64,000 nucleotides of DNA, from the NCBI GenBank assembly GCA_035235625.1, contig CP141147.1, positions 9,909,001-9,973,000 of the forward strand, given 5' to 3'. This DNA comes from Saururus chinensis. Taxonomy: Eukaryota > Streptophyta > Magnoliopsida > Piperales > Saururaceae. Below the pieces are notes generated by a model. The model made no database searches and was not told the DNA's origin. It saw only the letters and a list, made by a program, of their open reading frames with translations. Position numbers and translations under genes: made by a program. This document shows, piece by piece, positions 1-11,711 of this stretch (positions are counted from its first letter, which is position 1; each line of letters starts with the position of its first letter).

Positions 1-2806
1 AATTGATTAAAAAGATATCACTAGACCAAAAGGGGTCTAATTGGTTCATTGTTTAGTACATTTTATTCATTGTTTTGCACGTAGCAAATGAGTACGTAGT
101 TATTTAAAATAATTAAATGTACTTTCATGAAGAGCTTTAGTGTTTTGTTTTAAATCTAGTTAAGCAAATAAAATTATATAAGTTAAGGAAGAATGGTCAA
201 ATACTGGAATCACTATCAATTTGATTCATTATTACGAAGGTAACAAATGAAGGAAAGGTCTCATTAAATTTTAAAAGATCTAATGATTTGTCCACATTCT
301 TAACTTACATCGGTTTTAATTGATGAAAAGCTTATAACTTGACTAAAAGCGGTCTGATTGGTTCATCATTTAATACATTTAATTCATTCATTCAAATATA
401 GCAAATGAGTACGTAGTTATTTAAAACAATTAAATATACATTCATGACGAGCTTTGTTGCTTTGTTCTAAATCTGGATAAGTGAATGAAATTATATAAGT
501 TTAGGAAGAACGGTCCAATAATGGAATTACTTTGTCAATTTGATTCAATTTTATGAACGTAACAAATGAATGGGAGGACTCTTTAAACTTTGAACGATAT
601 AATGATTTATGCACATTCTCATCTTTCATCGGTTTTAATCGATCAAATGGATATAACTGACCAAAAGGGGTCTTATTTGTTTTGTCATTTAGTACGTTCG
701 ATTCATTGTTTTGAACTTAGCAAATGAGTATATATTAATTTAAAATAATTAAAATATACATTCATGACAAGATATAGTGCTTTGATCTAAATCTAGTTAA
801 GCGAATGGAATCACATAAGTTTAGGAAAAATGGTCAAATTGTGGAATCACTTTCTCAATTTGAATGGTTATTACAAACATAACAAATGATTCGGAGGTCT
901 CTTTAAACTTTAAATGATATAACAATTTTTACACTTTCTTAACTTGCTTTAGTTTTAATCGATTAAAAGGATATAACTTTACCAATAGTTGTCTTATTAG
1001 TTCGTCGTTTAGTATATTTAATTCATTAATTCAAACTTAGCAAATGAGTACATATTCATTTAAAACAATTAAATATATATTTGTGATGAGCATTAATGAT
1101 TTTTCTAAATCTAGTTAAGTGAATAAAATTATATAAATTAAGGAAAAATGGTCAAATTAAAGAATCACTTTGTTAATTAGATTCTTTATTATAAATGTAA
1201 CTAATGAAAGGGAGGTCTCTGTAAACTTTAAAGATATAATTATTTGTGCACATTCTTAAGGTACTTTGGTTTTAATCAATCATAAGGATATAACTTGACT
1301 AAAAGGGGTCCAATTGGTTCGTCATTTAGTATGTTTAATTCATACTTTCGAACTTAGTAAAAAAAGTATGTATACATTTAAAATAATTAAATATACATTC
1401 ATAACGAGCTTTAGTGCTTAGTTCTAAATCTAGTTAAGTGAATGAAATCATATAAGTTAAGGAAAAATCGTAAAATTATGAATTTAATTTGTTAATTTGA
1501 TTCGTTATTATGAGCCTAACAAATTAATGGGAGGTGTCTTTAAACTTTAAATGATATATTGATTTCTATATAATCTTAACATACATCAATTTTAATTGAT
1601 TAAAATGATATAACTTGACCAGAAGTGGTCCGATTGGTTTATCGTTTATTAACATACTTCGGTTTTAATCGATTAAATAGATATCACTTAATCAAATGGG
1701 GTCCGATTAGTTTGTCGTTTATTACATTTGATTTATTTTTTTTAACTTAGCAACTGAGTACATATTCATTTTTAATAATTAAATATACATTTATGATGAG
1801 TTATGGTGCTTTGTTCTAAATCCAGTAAAGCGAATAAAATCATATAAGTTAAGGACGAACAATCAAATTGTGGAATCTCTTTGTCAATTTGATTCATTAT
1901 TACGAACGTCAAAAATGAATTGGAGGTCTCTTTAACCTATAAACAATATAACGATTTGTGCACATTATTAACTTACTTTGGTTTTAATCGATTCAAAGGA
2001 TATCACTTCACCAAAAGGGGTCTGATTGGTTCGTTGTTTAGTACATTTCATTCATTATTTTGAACATAGGAAATGAGTAAGTAGTTATTTAAAAAATTTA
2101 AATATACATTTGTGATGAGCTTTAGTCCTTTGTTCAAAATCTAGTTAAGCAAATGAAATTATATAAGTTAAGAAAGAAGGTCAAATAGTGGAATCACTTT
2201 ATCAATTTGATTGGCTATTATGAACGTAACAAATGAATGGTTGGTCACTTTAAACTTTAAATGATATAACGATTTGTTCTCATTCTCAACTTCCATTGGT
2301 TTTGATCGATCAAAAGGATATTACTTGACCAAAAGGGGTCAGAGGTCTCTTTAAAATTTAAACAATATAAAGATTTGTGAACATTCTTAACTCATTTTGG
2401 TGTTAATCAATTAAAATTATATAACTTTACCAAAAGTTGTTCGATTAGTTCGTCTTTCAGTACGTTTGATTAATTCATCCGAACTTAGCACATGAGTACA
2501 TATTAATATAAAATACTTAAATATACATTTGTCATGAGCTTTAGTACTTTGTTCTAAATCTAGTTAAGTGAATGAAATCATATGTTAAGGAAGAACAGAC
2601 AATTTGTGGAATCACTTTGTTAATTTGATTTGTTATTATGAACATAAAAAAAGAATGGGAGGTCTCTTTATACAATAAACGAAACAACGATTAGTGCATA
2701 TGCTTAACTTACATCGGTTGTAATCGATCAAAAGGATATAACTTAACAAGAAGGAGTCCAATTTGTTCATCGTTTAATCCGTTTAATTTATTCTTTTGAA
2801 ATTAGC
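1..2806 (-). repeat. Satellite array block R1, minus orientation
   Basis: AT-rich tandem satellite. The recurring phrase (c/t)GGTTTTAAT(c/t)GAT(t/c)AAA appears near 315, 635, 955 and 1270, giving a monomer of about 316-320 bp. Each monomer shows the same order of landmarks: TTCTAAATCTAGTTAAGYGAAT, then GGTCAAATTGTGGAATCACT, then ACAAATGAATGGGAGGTCTC, then GTGCACATTCTTAACTTAC. Neighbouring copies differ at many positions and several carry internal deletions, for example near 1640-1660 and 2340. The short open frames here are chance. No gene is visible. Confidence 0.93.
2804..2806. other. Satellite inversion junction
   Basis: Left of this point the monomer reads minus (TTCTTTTGAAATTAGC). Right of it the monomer reads plus (AGCTCGTCCTTAATGTATAT). 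The three bases AGC fit both orientations, so the joint has 3-nt microhomology. The flanks can pair as an imperfect stem (ATTCTTTTGAAATTAG against CTAAGTTCAAAAGAAT) with a loop of about 50 nt. Confidence 0.8.
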
Positions 2807-5143
2807 TCGTCCTTAATGTATATTTAATTATTTTGAATATATGCATACTCATTAGCTAAGTTCAAAAGAATAAATCAAACATACTAAACGATGATCAAAT
2901 CAGACCATTTTTGGCTAAGTTATATCTTTTTGATCGAATCAAACAAAAATAAGTTAAGAATGTACAAAAATTGTCATATCGTTTAAAGTTTAAATATACC
3001 TTACATTTATTTGTTACGTTCATAATAACGAATCAAATTGAAAAAGTGATTCAAAAATTCAACTGTTCTTCCTCAATTTATATGATTTCATTCACTTAAT
3101 TATATTTAGAACAAAACACTAAAGTTTGTCACAAATGTATATTTAATTATTTTAAATAAATACATAATTATTTTAAATGAATACGTACTAATTTGCTAAG
3201 TTTGAAAGATTGAATTTAACATACTAAATGATGAACTAATTGAACCACTTTTGGTCAAGTTATATCCCATTGATCGATTAAAACCGAAGTAAGTTATGAA
3301 TGTGTACAAATTGTTATATCGTTTAAAGTTTAAAGAGACCTCCTATTCATTTGTTACATTCGTTATAACGATTCAAACTGCTAAAGCGATTCCACAATTT
3401 GACCATTCTTTATTAATTTATATGATTTCATTCATTTATGTACATTTAAAAAAACAAAGCACTAAAGCTCATTATGAATGTATATTCAATTGTTTTAAAT
3501 AACTATGTACTTATTTGCTAAATTATAAAGAATGAATCAAACATACTAAACAATGAACTAATCAAACCACTTTTGGTAAAGCTATATCCTTTTAATTTTT
3601 TAAAACCGAACCAAGTTACGAATGTGCACAAATCATTACATCATTTAATGTTAAGAGACCTCCCACTCATTTGTTTCGTTCATACTAACGAATCGAATTA
3701 ACAAAGTGATTCTACAATTTGACCGTTCTTCCTTAACTTATATGATTTAATTCACTTAACATGATTAGAACAAAGCATCAAAGCTTGTCATGAATGTATA
3801 TTTAATTATTTTAATTGAATATGTACACATTTGCTATGTTCGAAATACTAAATCTAACTGACTAAACGATGAACCAATTGGACCCCTTATAATTAAGTTA
3901 TATCCTTTTCATCGATTAATACTAAACTAAGTTAAAAATGTGCACAAACTGTTATATCGCTTAAAGTTTAAAAAGGCCTCCCATTCATTTGTTATATTCG
4001 TAATAACGAATTAAATTGACAAAGTGATTCGACAATTAAACCGTTCTTCCTTAACATATATGATTTCATTTAGTTAAGTAAATTTAATACAAAGCATCAT
4101 TGCTCGTACTAAATTTAGTTATATTTGTTATATTCATTTGTTACGTCCGTAATAACAAATTAAATTGACAAAGCGATTCTACATTTTGACCGTTCTTCAT
4201 TAATTTATATAATTTCAATTACCTAAGTAGATTTAAAACAAAGCACTAAAGCTCGCAATGCATGTATATTTATTTGTTTTAAATAAGTACATACTTATTT
4301 GCTATGTTCGACAGAATGAATCAAACGTACAAATGATGAACTAATCGGATCACTTTTGGTAAAGTTATATCCTTTTAATCTATTAAAATAGAACTAAGTT
4401 ATAAATGTACATAAATTATTACACTGTTTAAAGTCTAAAGAGACCTCCCATTCATTTGTTAAGTTCATAATAACGAATCAAATTACCAAAATGATTCCAC
4501 AATTTGACTTTTCTTCCTTAACTTATATGAATTCATTTACTTAACATGATTTAGAACAAAGACCAAAGCTCATCATGAATGTATATTTAATTGTTTAAAA
4601 TGAATACATACTCATTTTGCTAAGTTCAAAATAATGAATTTCACATCCTAAACGGTGAACAAAATATCGTTTAAGGTTCAAAGTGACCTCCCATTCATTT
4701 GTCACATTTGTAACAACGAATAAAATTAACTAAGTGATTCAACAATTACACCCTTCTTCCTCAAATTATTTAATTTCATTCACTTAACTAGATTTAGAAC
4801 AAAATACCATAGCTAGTGATGAATGTATATTTAATTATTCTAAATAAATATGTACTTATTTATTTAGTTCAAAAGAATGAATCAAATGTACTAAATGATG
4901 AACTAATCAGACCCCTTTAGGTCAAGTTATATAAATTTGATCAATTAAAACTAAAGTAAGTTAAGAATGTGCATAAACAGTTATATAATCGCTTTGTCAA
5001 ATTGACAAAGTGATTTCACAATTTGACCTTTCTTCCTTAATTTATGACTTCATTCGCTTAACTTGATTTTAAACAAAGCACTAAAGTTCTTCAAAATGTA
5101 TATTTAAATATTTTAAATATCTTCGAACTCAGTTGCTAAGTTT

Positions 5144-5148
5144 GAAAG
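5144..5148 (+). repeat. Target-site duplication GAAAG, left of X1
   Basis: GAAAG directly precedes TGTCATGACTCGG and recurs at 8837-8841 right after GATGTTACA. Removing the insert restores satellite phase (CTAAGTTTGAAAG then TATGAAC). A 5-bp duplication is the signature of LTR-element integrase. Confidence 0.9.
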
Positions 5149-6043
5149 TGTCATGACTCGGATTTTTAAAACCCTTTTTAAAATAGCATGAACTGTAGTC
5201 ATGAGAAAATTTTCTTTTCTTTCCTAAATACAAAACAAACCATTCGTTTGAATATCTAGGTTGTGATAACTGGGGTTCACAAATATGAATATCAAATCAT
5301 ATTACATTACTACACGTCTCAAAATTCAATAGGAACAACTCATCCATCTAAGTACGAGTTCGTCCACTGTCTGAAAATAAATAACAAGTTCACTCTCACG
5401 CTGAAGAAACACTTATGTACCAGAGTTGTAGAAATGCAGAAACTTCTTCTTGTGCTTGCCTGTCTTAGTCTCACTTGTCGTTGCCTTGAGAATTTGTAAC
5501 TAACCAAACCAAACAACAATAACAATGAAATCTCTACGCCTTCAAGAGAAGGGCTTCCACAAGGACAAAAGATTTTATTATTGTTTTTCGGATCGGGACA
5601 ATATCAACCCATGTTAGTTGCCTGTACTCATCAGACAACATCTCCAATGTTTCCATCAAGATCGGATCTAGACGTAGTTCTACCTAAAACTACAATATAC
5701 TAAGAAGCATAGTATCACATATGCAATGCTTAAGTATTTTAAAGCAACATACTTTTTATGCAAGTCCTTTAATCGTTCCACTTGTCTAATTAACAAGCAA
5801 TATTAATTAATACTATTAATTATATCACAACCCTTTTCAATAATTAATGCTAACATTCTACATACAATACCACATAAGGGTAATATACAGAGAACTGAAT
5901 ATAACATAGCTCAAAAACATGGGCTGATCTTTATCCAATGAAGAAAACCCAATGCACAAAACAATGGACACCGTTCAGGAAACAATGCACTAATTGTTAC
6001 CTAAAAATACCGACTCCCGCTCAAAGGAGTAATTGTACACTTA

Positions 6044-6451
6044 CAGAAATCCTAACATCTCTAGAGATCCACTTGGATCAGCCATAGGCCTAGAGATGTA
6101 GGCACCATCTCTGCACATGGACACACTAGCCGGAGGTAGGTGAGCCTTCCATGATGCTCAAAAACCTGGTTTACGGATTTGCAAGGATCCATCGTCCCAA
6201 AGGAGGGGAGACCACGAAGTCTCAAAGATTACCGCCATGGCTATTATCAGAAATCTTAGCATCTCTAGAGATCCACTTAGATCAGCTATGGGCCTAGAGA
6301 TGTAGGTACTAGCTGTGCTCATGGACACACTAGCTGGAGGTAGATGAGCCTTTCATGATGCTCAAAAACCTGGTTTGTGCATTTGTAGGGATCCATCGTC
6401 CCAAAGGAGTGGAGACCACAAGGATTTGAAAGATTACCGCCATGGCTATTG
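6044..6451 (-). repeat. 204-bp tandem duplication in X1
   Basis: The stretch from CAGAAATCCTAACATCTC to GCCATGGCTATT occurs twice with a spacing of 204 bp (starts at 6044 and 6248). It includes CACACTAGC(c/t)GGAGGTAG, ATGCTCAAAAACCTGG and GGATCCATCGTCCCAAAGG. The same duplication is recognisable in X3 (30120-30545) and X2 (58090-58470), so it predates their dispersal. Confidence 0.85.
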
Positions 6452-6971
6452 ATGTGAACTAACACAATGCTGAATGGACGTTTGACACCTATCATGTATG
6501 CAATCGACTCTCATGATTTGCAAGATAATATGTAGACTTAGGGCTTAAGAATGCGTACTAATCAACATGACAAGGACTCAGACTCATGCTGACATGAACT
6601 GACCAATTCAACATTATAATGAAAAGGATTTGGGGCTGAGATGAACATCTCAAGTCAGCTACCTAGCATGACAAGTTTAGGCTGAAACAATCATCAATAA
6701 TCAACCTAAGGTATATCATAATGAAGGCTAAAATTCAGGGACAACATAAGCTGAAAATGAGACGCTTCTTAGGCTGAAATTCAAAGACTTAATAAGCATG
6801 AATATATAACTAAGGCTCTAACATTAAGGATTCATTTAGCAAGATTAAACCTAAATCAAAGCTAAGAATCAAGTATTAGATAGGCAACAATATAACCTAA
6901 ACTAGAAATGAAATTTAGGTATTCTCTCAGCATGATTATAGCATAAATAAATGCCGAGAATTTGGTATTAA

Positions 6972-7645
6972 TTTGGCCAAAGTAGAGCCTAAACACAAGC
7001 TTCAAATCAGGGATTTACTTAACGAAATTGGAGCCTAAACCAAAGCTTCAAATTAGGGATTTACTTGACCAAAATGGAGCCTAAACTAAGGCTTCAAATC
7101 AGGGATTTACTTTACCAAAGTGGAGCCTAAACCAAGGCTCCAAATTACAGATTTAATTGACTAAAAGTATGGCCTAAAGTAAGGCCACAAACCGGAGAAT
7201 AAATTGGCAAAAGTATGACCTAAAGTAAGGCCACAAACCAAGGAATAAATTCTCCAAAGTTTGGCCTAAAGTAAGGCCACAAACCAGAGAGTAAATTGGC
7301 CAAAGTATGACCTTAAGTAAGGCCACAAACCAGGGAATAAATTTGCCAAAGTTTAGCCTAAAGTAAGGCCACAAACCAGAGAATAAATTTGCCAAAGTAT
7401 GACCTAAAGTAAGGCCACAAACCAGGGAATAAATTGGCCAAAGTTTGGCCTAAAGTAAAGCCACAAACTAGGGAATAAATTTACTAAAGTTTGGCCTAAA
7501 GTAAGGCCACAAACCAGGGAATAAATTAGCCAAAGTATGGCTTAAAGTAAGGTCTAGACAAAGGACATAAACCAGGGATAAAATAAATAAAAGCAAGGCC
7601 TAAACTAAGGCCACGAACCAGGGATAAAATTCAAAAGAGTTTATG
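6972..7645 (-). repeat. 46-bp minisatellite in X1
   Basis: About 14 units built around GGCCTAAAGTAAGGCCAC followed by AAACCAGGGAATAAATTGGC. The TAAAGTAAGG landmark falls at 7221, 7267, 7313 and 7359, an exact 46-bp step. The outer units at 6972-7150 are more diverged (GGAGCCTAAACCAAGGCTTC). Each unit contains a short inverted repeat, GGCCT..AGGCC. Confidence 0.9.
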
Positions 7646-8836
7646 CCCAAATTATGGATGATAAACATGACTAGAATTAGAATCATTCATGCCTTACATG
7701 GGGCTAAAATAGATAATGAAAATCAGCAACATGTTTGCATGAATTAAGGCTAATCTACTTGACAAAAAATCAGGATCATGCAGGAACAATTAAGCCATAT
7801 AAACAAGAGATAAAATCACACTCATTCAAAACAAGGATGATTCATGACATCACAAACCCCCTAGAACCAGGCTGAACTATGGCTGAATTATATCTATCAA
7901 AACCTCATACTTAAGGGTGGGAAAAGAAACACCTACTTGTGCCAACTTGTCCCCAAAGTTCATAGCTCTTGTTCCTATGTTTCGAGGCCTTGAATTCAAT
8001 CCAAAGGTGGCTGATTTGTGCCCTTAAAATTTCTGGTTATAGAAGTCCTTGCTGAGATAAGGAAGAGGAGGGAAGAAGATGGAGAAGAGGGAGGCTGACC
8101 CAAAACCAATAGGGGGTGCCTCTTTTAAAGGTATTGGGTGCCCTCCCCCTCTAGGTCTCTCCCATCCTTAGTTACAATCCGGGAATCCAAATCCCTACCC
8201 CATTATAAATAGAAAACCAGCCCACATACATGATCAAAATAGTCTTAAAAGAGTCATAACCCAACTGGATGTATAGCTGATCCCTCCTTCAACTTTTTCT
8301 ACCACTTCTAGCACTCCTTGGAATCCTACTTGGGCTAGAAGTCCTATGCTCGCATGCTATCTCGTCTCAAAAATGTTCTGGTTGTGTCATGTTCTTGCTT
8401 GTAGTCCTTGTTTCGCTAGGACTCTCTCCCTCTTCTAATTCCTAGATCTTTTAGGACTTCTAATTCCTAGTTCATTTAAGACTCTCAACTCCTAGTATGT
8501 TTAGGAATCCTAACTCCTAGTATGTTTAGGACTCCCAACTCCTAGTACGATTATGACTCCCAATTCCTAGTATGTTTAGGACTTCCATCCACCTCAGGTA
8601 AATGAACCTAGCACAATATGTTCAACTTTGAACGGTCGTATCTTCCTCATCTAAACTCCAATTCACATGTTCTTTGTAGCATTTCGAAGCTCTTTCTATC
8701 TATTTTCCATCTATATAAATTGCAGCAACTAATTCCAACTTATGATCAAGTTATTATAACTAGAAGTTCAAGGGGTCTAATACCCTAGTTTTCACTTGGT
8801 CGACTTTGGGAATTTAGAAAAATCCCAGATGTTACA

Positions 8837-9416
8837 GAAAGTATGAACAAACGTACTAAATGACGAACTAATTAGACAACTTTTGGTAAAGTTATATCTT
8901 TTTAATCGATTAAAACTGAATTTTGTTTAAAATGTGTGTAAATCATTATATTGTTTAAAGTTTAAAGAGACCTCTCATTCATTTGTTACATTCGTAATAG
9001 CAAATCAAATTGACAAAGTGATTTTACAATTTGACCATTCATCCTTAACTTATATGATTTCATTTGCTTAAATAGATTTAGAACAAAGCACTAAAGCTTG
9101 TTATTAACGTATATTTAATTGTTTTGAATAAAAACGTACTCATTTTCTAAGTTGAAAAAAAAAAATGAAACTTACTAAACGACGAACAAATCAGACCCTT
9201 TTGGGTCATGTTATATCTTTTTCATTGATTAAAACCGAAATAAGTTAAGAATGTGCACAAATTGTTATATCGTTTAAAGGTTAAAGAGACTACGTATTCA
9301 TTTGTTATGTTCATAATAATGTATCAAATTAACAAAGTGATTCCATAATTTGACCATTTATCATTAATTAATTTGATTTCATTTGCTTAATGTGATTTAG
9401 AACAAAGCACCAAAGC
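8837..9416 (+). repeat. Satellite block F2, plus orientation
   Basis: Just under two monomers of the window satellite between two LTR insertions. It begins with the X1 duplication GAAAG and ends in GAACAAAGCACCAAAGC, the point where Y1 inserted. No other feature seen. Confidence 0.9.
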
Positions 9417-9845
9417 GATAACACCCCAAATTCTTGGTGAATATTTTTTTTACTTGTGTGTGTTTTTGTTTAATTACTCAAATTGCTTTCAAACTGTATG
9501 ATTTACATTTTGTGTTAACCAATTAGGTTATTTGTCCAACATTTGTCTTATGGGGGTGGGCCACTTAGGGTTAAGGGGTTCATGGGACCAAACCCACTAT
9601 AAGGGGGGTTCAGCCCTCTAGGAGTTAAATTGGAAAGAGGGAAAGAGTCCTAGAGAGGGAGGACTATGAAAAGAATTTGGGTTTAAGCAACCCCTAAAAA
9701 GTAGGGGATGACACCTACATTTTAGGAGATGCTTTGCTAGGTTGTTTGGGAGTTTTCTTTTGTGGTTAGAGGGGATAACCTAGGACTCTAGGGGGGTACG
9801 TACCAGCCCTCCCATTGGTTAAAAACACTAGAATCTAGGAGGAGG

Positions 9846-9856
9846 TTATACAAAAG
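9846..9856 (+). promoter_or_regulatory. TATA-like box in Y1
   Basis: TTATACAAAAG sits at the position equivalent to the X3 box TTTATAAAAG, about 430 bp from the inferred LTR start and just before a CT-rich leader (CTCTCTTTCCTTCTC). This suggests the U3/R boundary and supports plus as the sense strand. Activity cannot be judged from sequence. Confidence 0.4.
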
Positions 9857-9904
9857 AAAGGGGAGGGGGAGGGGGAGGGGGAGGGGGAGGGGGGGGGGGG
9901 GAGG
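9857..9904 (+). repeat. Poly-G / GGGGGA tract
   Basis: About 48 bp made almost only of G with regularly spaced A (five GGGGGA-like units, then a run of 13 G). It has many G-runs of at least four, so the plus strand could form G-quadruplexes. It lies immediately downstream of the TATA-like box. X3 has a shorter G-run at 21796-21813, upstream of its box. Confidence 0.9.
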
Positions 9905-10189
9905 TTGAACTCTTTTGCTGGTTCGGTCTCCCCTCTCTTTCCTTCTCTTCTTCCTCTAATCAAGGTGCTGCACAACCAGTAGCTATAGAGGGAGAAAACT
10001 ACCATCTTTTTGGATGAAATTGAAAGGAAAGAATCATAGGGGCAAGGGCTTGAAGCTTTGGGGGCGGGCTGGTAGAGGTAGGTACATTTTTTACACTCTT
10101 AATCAACATGGTTTGATGATGAATTCCTACCCTAAGTCAACCTCTAAAGTGCTGAATTTTGATCTCTTGTTTTAAATTGAATTAGTCAT

Positions 10190-10440
10190 GTATGAATGCT
10201 GATTTTGATCTTAAGGAATTGCCCTAATTTATACATATATGTTGCTGATTTTGATCTTAAGGAATTGCCCTAATCCATACCTATTTGTTGCTGATTTTGA
10301 TCTTAAGGAATTGCCCTAATTTGTACATATATGTTGATCATTTCGACGTTAAAGAATTGCCCTAATTTGTACATATGTGTTGCTGATTTTGATCTTAAGG
10401 TTTTGCCCTAATTTTGTACCTCAATCATGCTGATTTTAAC
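10190..10440 (+). repeat. 46-bp minisatellite A in Y1
   Basis: About five units around GCTGATTTTGATCTTAAGGA then ATTGCCCTAAT. GATTTTGATC occurs at 10201, 10247 and 10293 (46-bp steps), and the next unit is degenerate. The unit shows no obvious similarity to the GGCCTAAAGTAAGG unit of X1 yet has the same period. Confidence 0.85.
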
Positions 10441-10659
10441 AATGGATAATTGCCCTAATTCGCAGGCACACCTTGCTGAAAATTAATCACATGTGTTGGC
10501 CTAATCTGGACTAATTACATGCTGAATTTGATCCTATGAATTTGGCCTATGTTATGCACATATAAATCTGATTTCATGTCTCTCTATCTGCCTTAAGTTG
10601 TTCATATATGAATCTGAATTCAATCCCCTCTAATTGCCTGTTTTGTATATGAAATTTTG

Positions 10660-10960
10660 GCCGATCTCAAATCAGGTTTTAGGACTAATGAGTACCCTGT
10701 TTTGTTGAAATCAAATTCATGGTTTGGGTGTGATTAGTGCCCTGTTTTGCTGAATTAAACCTCAGGTTTTTAGAACAAATTTTTGCCCTGTTTTGCTGAA
10801 TTAAACCTCAGGTTTTAAGATCCAATTTGTTCCCTGATTTGCTGAATTAAACCTCAGGTTTATAGATCCAATTTCTGCCCTAAATTGCTGCATTTAATCT
10901 CAGGGTTTTAGATCTAATTGTGCCCTGATTTACTGAACTTAATCTCAGGTTTTAAGATCA
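10660..10960 (+). repeat. 46-bp minisatellite B in Y1
   Basis: Six or so units around GCTGAATTAAACCTCAGG followed by TTTTAGATC and GCCCTG. GCTGAATTAAAC starts near 10749, 10795 and 10841, again 46 bp apart. The first units (10660-10740) and the last (10880-10960) are diverged. Confidence 0.85.
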
Positions 10961-11635
10961 ATAGTTACCTCAACCCCAACTCGAGGCATGACCTTGATTT
11001 AATTGATCTTTTCATTTCAGCCTATGTCTAATAGTTGTCATGCTGATTTGATTCTCATGTCTCAGCCTTAACGTAGTATGTTATCATGTCGATTTCGTCA
11101 GCTGCGTTCATCCATGATATGTTGTGATTAGTTTCAATCCTTTTTGCCTCATGTGGCTATATTATATCATATGTTGAGTCAGACTTAAGTAAGCTCACCG
11201 TAATAGCCATGGCGGAAATCTATGCCCATGTGTCCTCGGCACCTTTGGGACTTTGTTTCCTAGCTCTTTGAGCATTTGCGCACACCCAGGTTTTTGAGCA
11301 TCATAGAAGGCTCATCTACCTCTAGCAAAATGTGTCCATAAGCACAGCTGGTACCTTCGTCTTTAGGCCTATGGCTGATCTAAGTGAATCTCTTGAGATG
11401 CTAGGAATACTGTTAGCATAAAGTTACTCCTTCGAGTGGAAGTCGGTATTTTCAGGTAACAATTAGTTCATTGTTTCCTGAACGGTGTCCATTGTTTTGT
11501 GCATTGTGTTGGTCTTCATTGGTTAATGGTCAACCCATGTTTCTGAGTTATGTTATATTCAGTGCTCTATATATTACTTTGCATGTGTTACTGCATATTG
11601 ATGTTCTGCATGTCTATTGGCTATGAATTCCTACA

Positions 11636-11638
<3 letters not shown>

Positions 11639-11709
<71 letters not shown>
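11639..11709. repeat. (TA)n(GA)n microsatellite
   Basis: About 16 TA units followed by about 19 GA units, directly abutting the left end of the long-TIR element. The right side of that element also has a TA run (15698-15715), so the original target was probably a TA-rich stretch of Y1. Confidence 0.95.

Positions 11710-11711
<2 letters not shown>

Larger units (their letters stand above)
2804..5148 (+). repeat. Satellite array block F1, plus orientation
   Basis: The same satellite family as the preceding block, read on the other strand (GTGYACAAATTGTTATATCG, CCATTCATTTGTTACGTTCG, TTTAGAACAAAGCACTAAAG). The orientation flips at 2804-2806. A partial monomer lies near 4085-4140, where the sequence jumps back to the CATTTGTTACG segment. 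The 68-residue open frame at 3296-3502 is satellite sequence, not a gene. Confidence 0.92.
5149..8836 (-). mobile_element. X1, solo LTR of a large-LTR retrotransposon
   Basis: A 3.69-kb insertion into a satellite monomer with TG..CA ends (TGTCATGACTCGG to GATGTTACA) and a perfect 5-bp duplication. No direct terminal repeats and no gag or pol are seen, so it is a solo LTR rather than a complete element. The promoter-like TATA of the family reads on the minus strand (near 8118-8130), so the sense strand is taken as minus, beginning TGTAACATC. It contains a 204-bp duplication and a 46-bp minisatellite. Large LTRs with such ends are typical of Del/Tekay chromoviruses; that assignment is inference. 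X2, X3 and X4 are the same family. The open frames at 5263-5499 and 7174-7395 are not conserved in X2 and are not genes. Confidence 0.8.

Noticed and set aside
5263..5525. Overlapping open frames on both strands at the start of X1
   Set aside because: The equivalent region of X2 (about 57330-57560) has indels and stops. It is LTR sequence with a chance frame.
7174..7395. 73-codon minus frame with a repeated LFSGLWPYF-like peptide
   Set aside because: It is a translation of the 46-bp minisatellite (three units equal 138 bp, a multiple of three). Degenerate units outside break it.
6972..7645. CRISPR-like array (regular short repeats)
   Set aside because: The 46-bp units are contiguous and degenerate with no unique spacers, and the context is a eukaryotic LTR.
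5149..8836. X1 as a complete LTR retrotransposon or LARD
   Set aside because: No direct terminal repeat, primer site or polypurine tract was found inside; the TG..CA ends occur once each.
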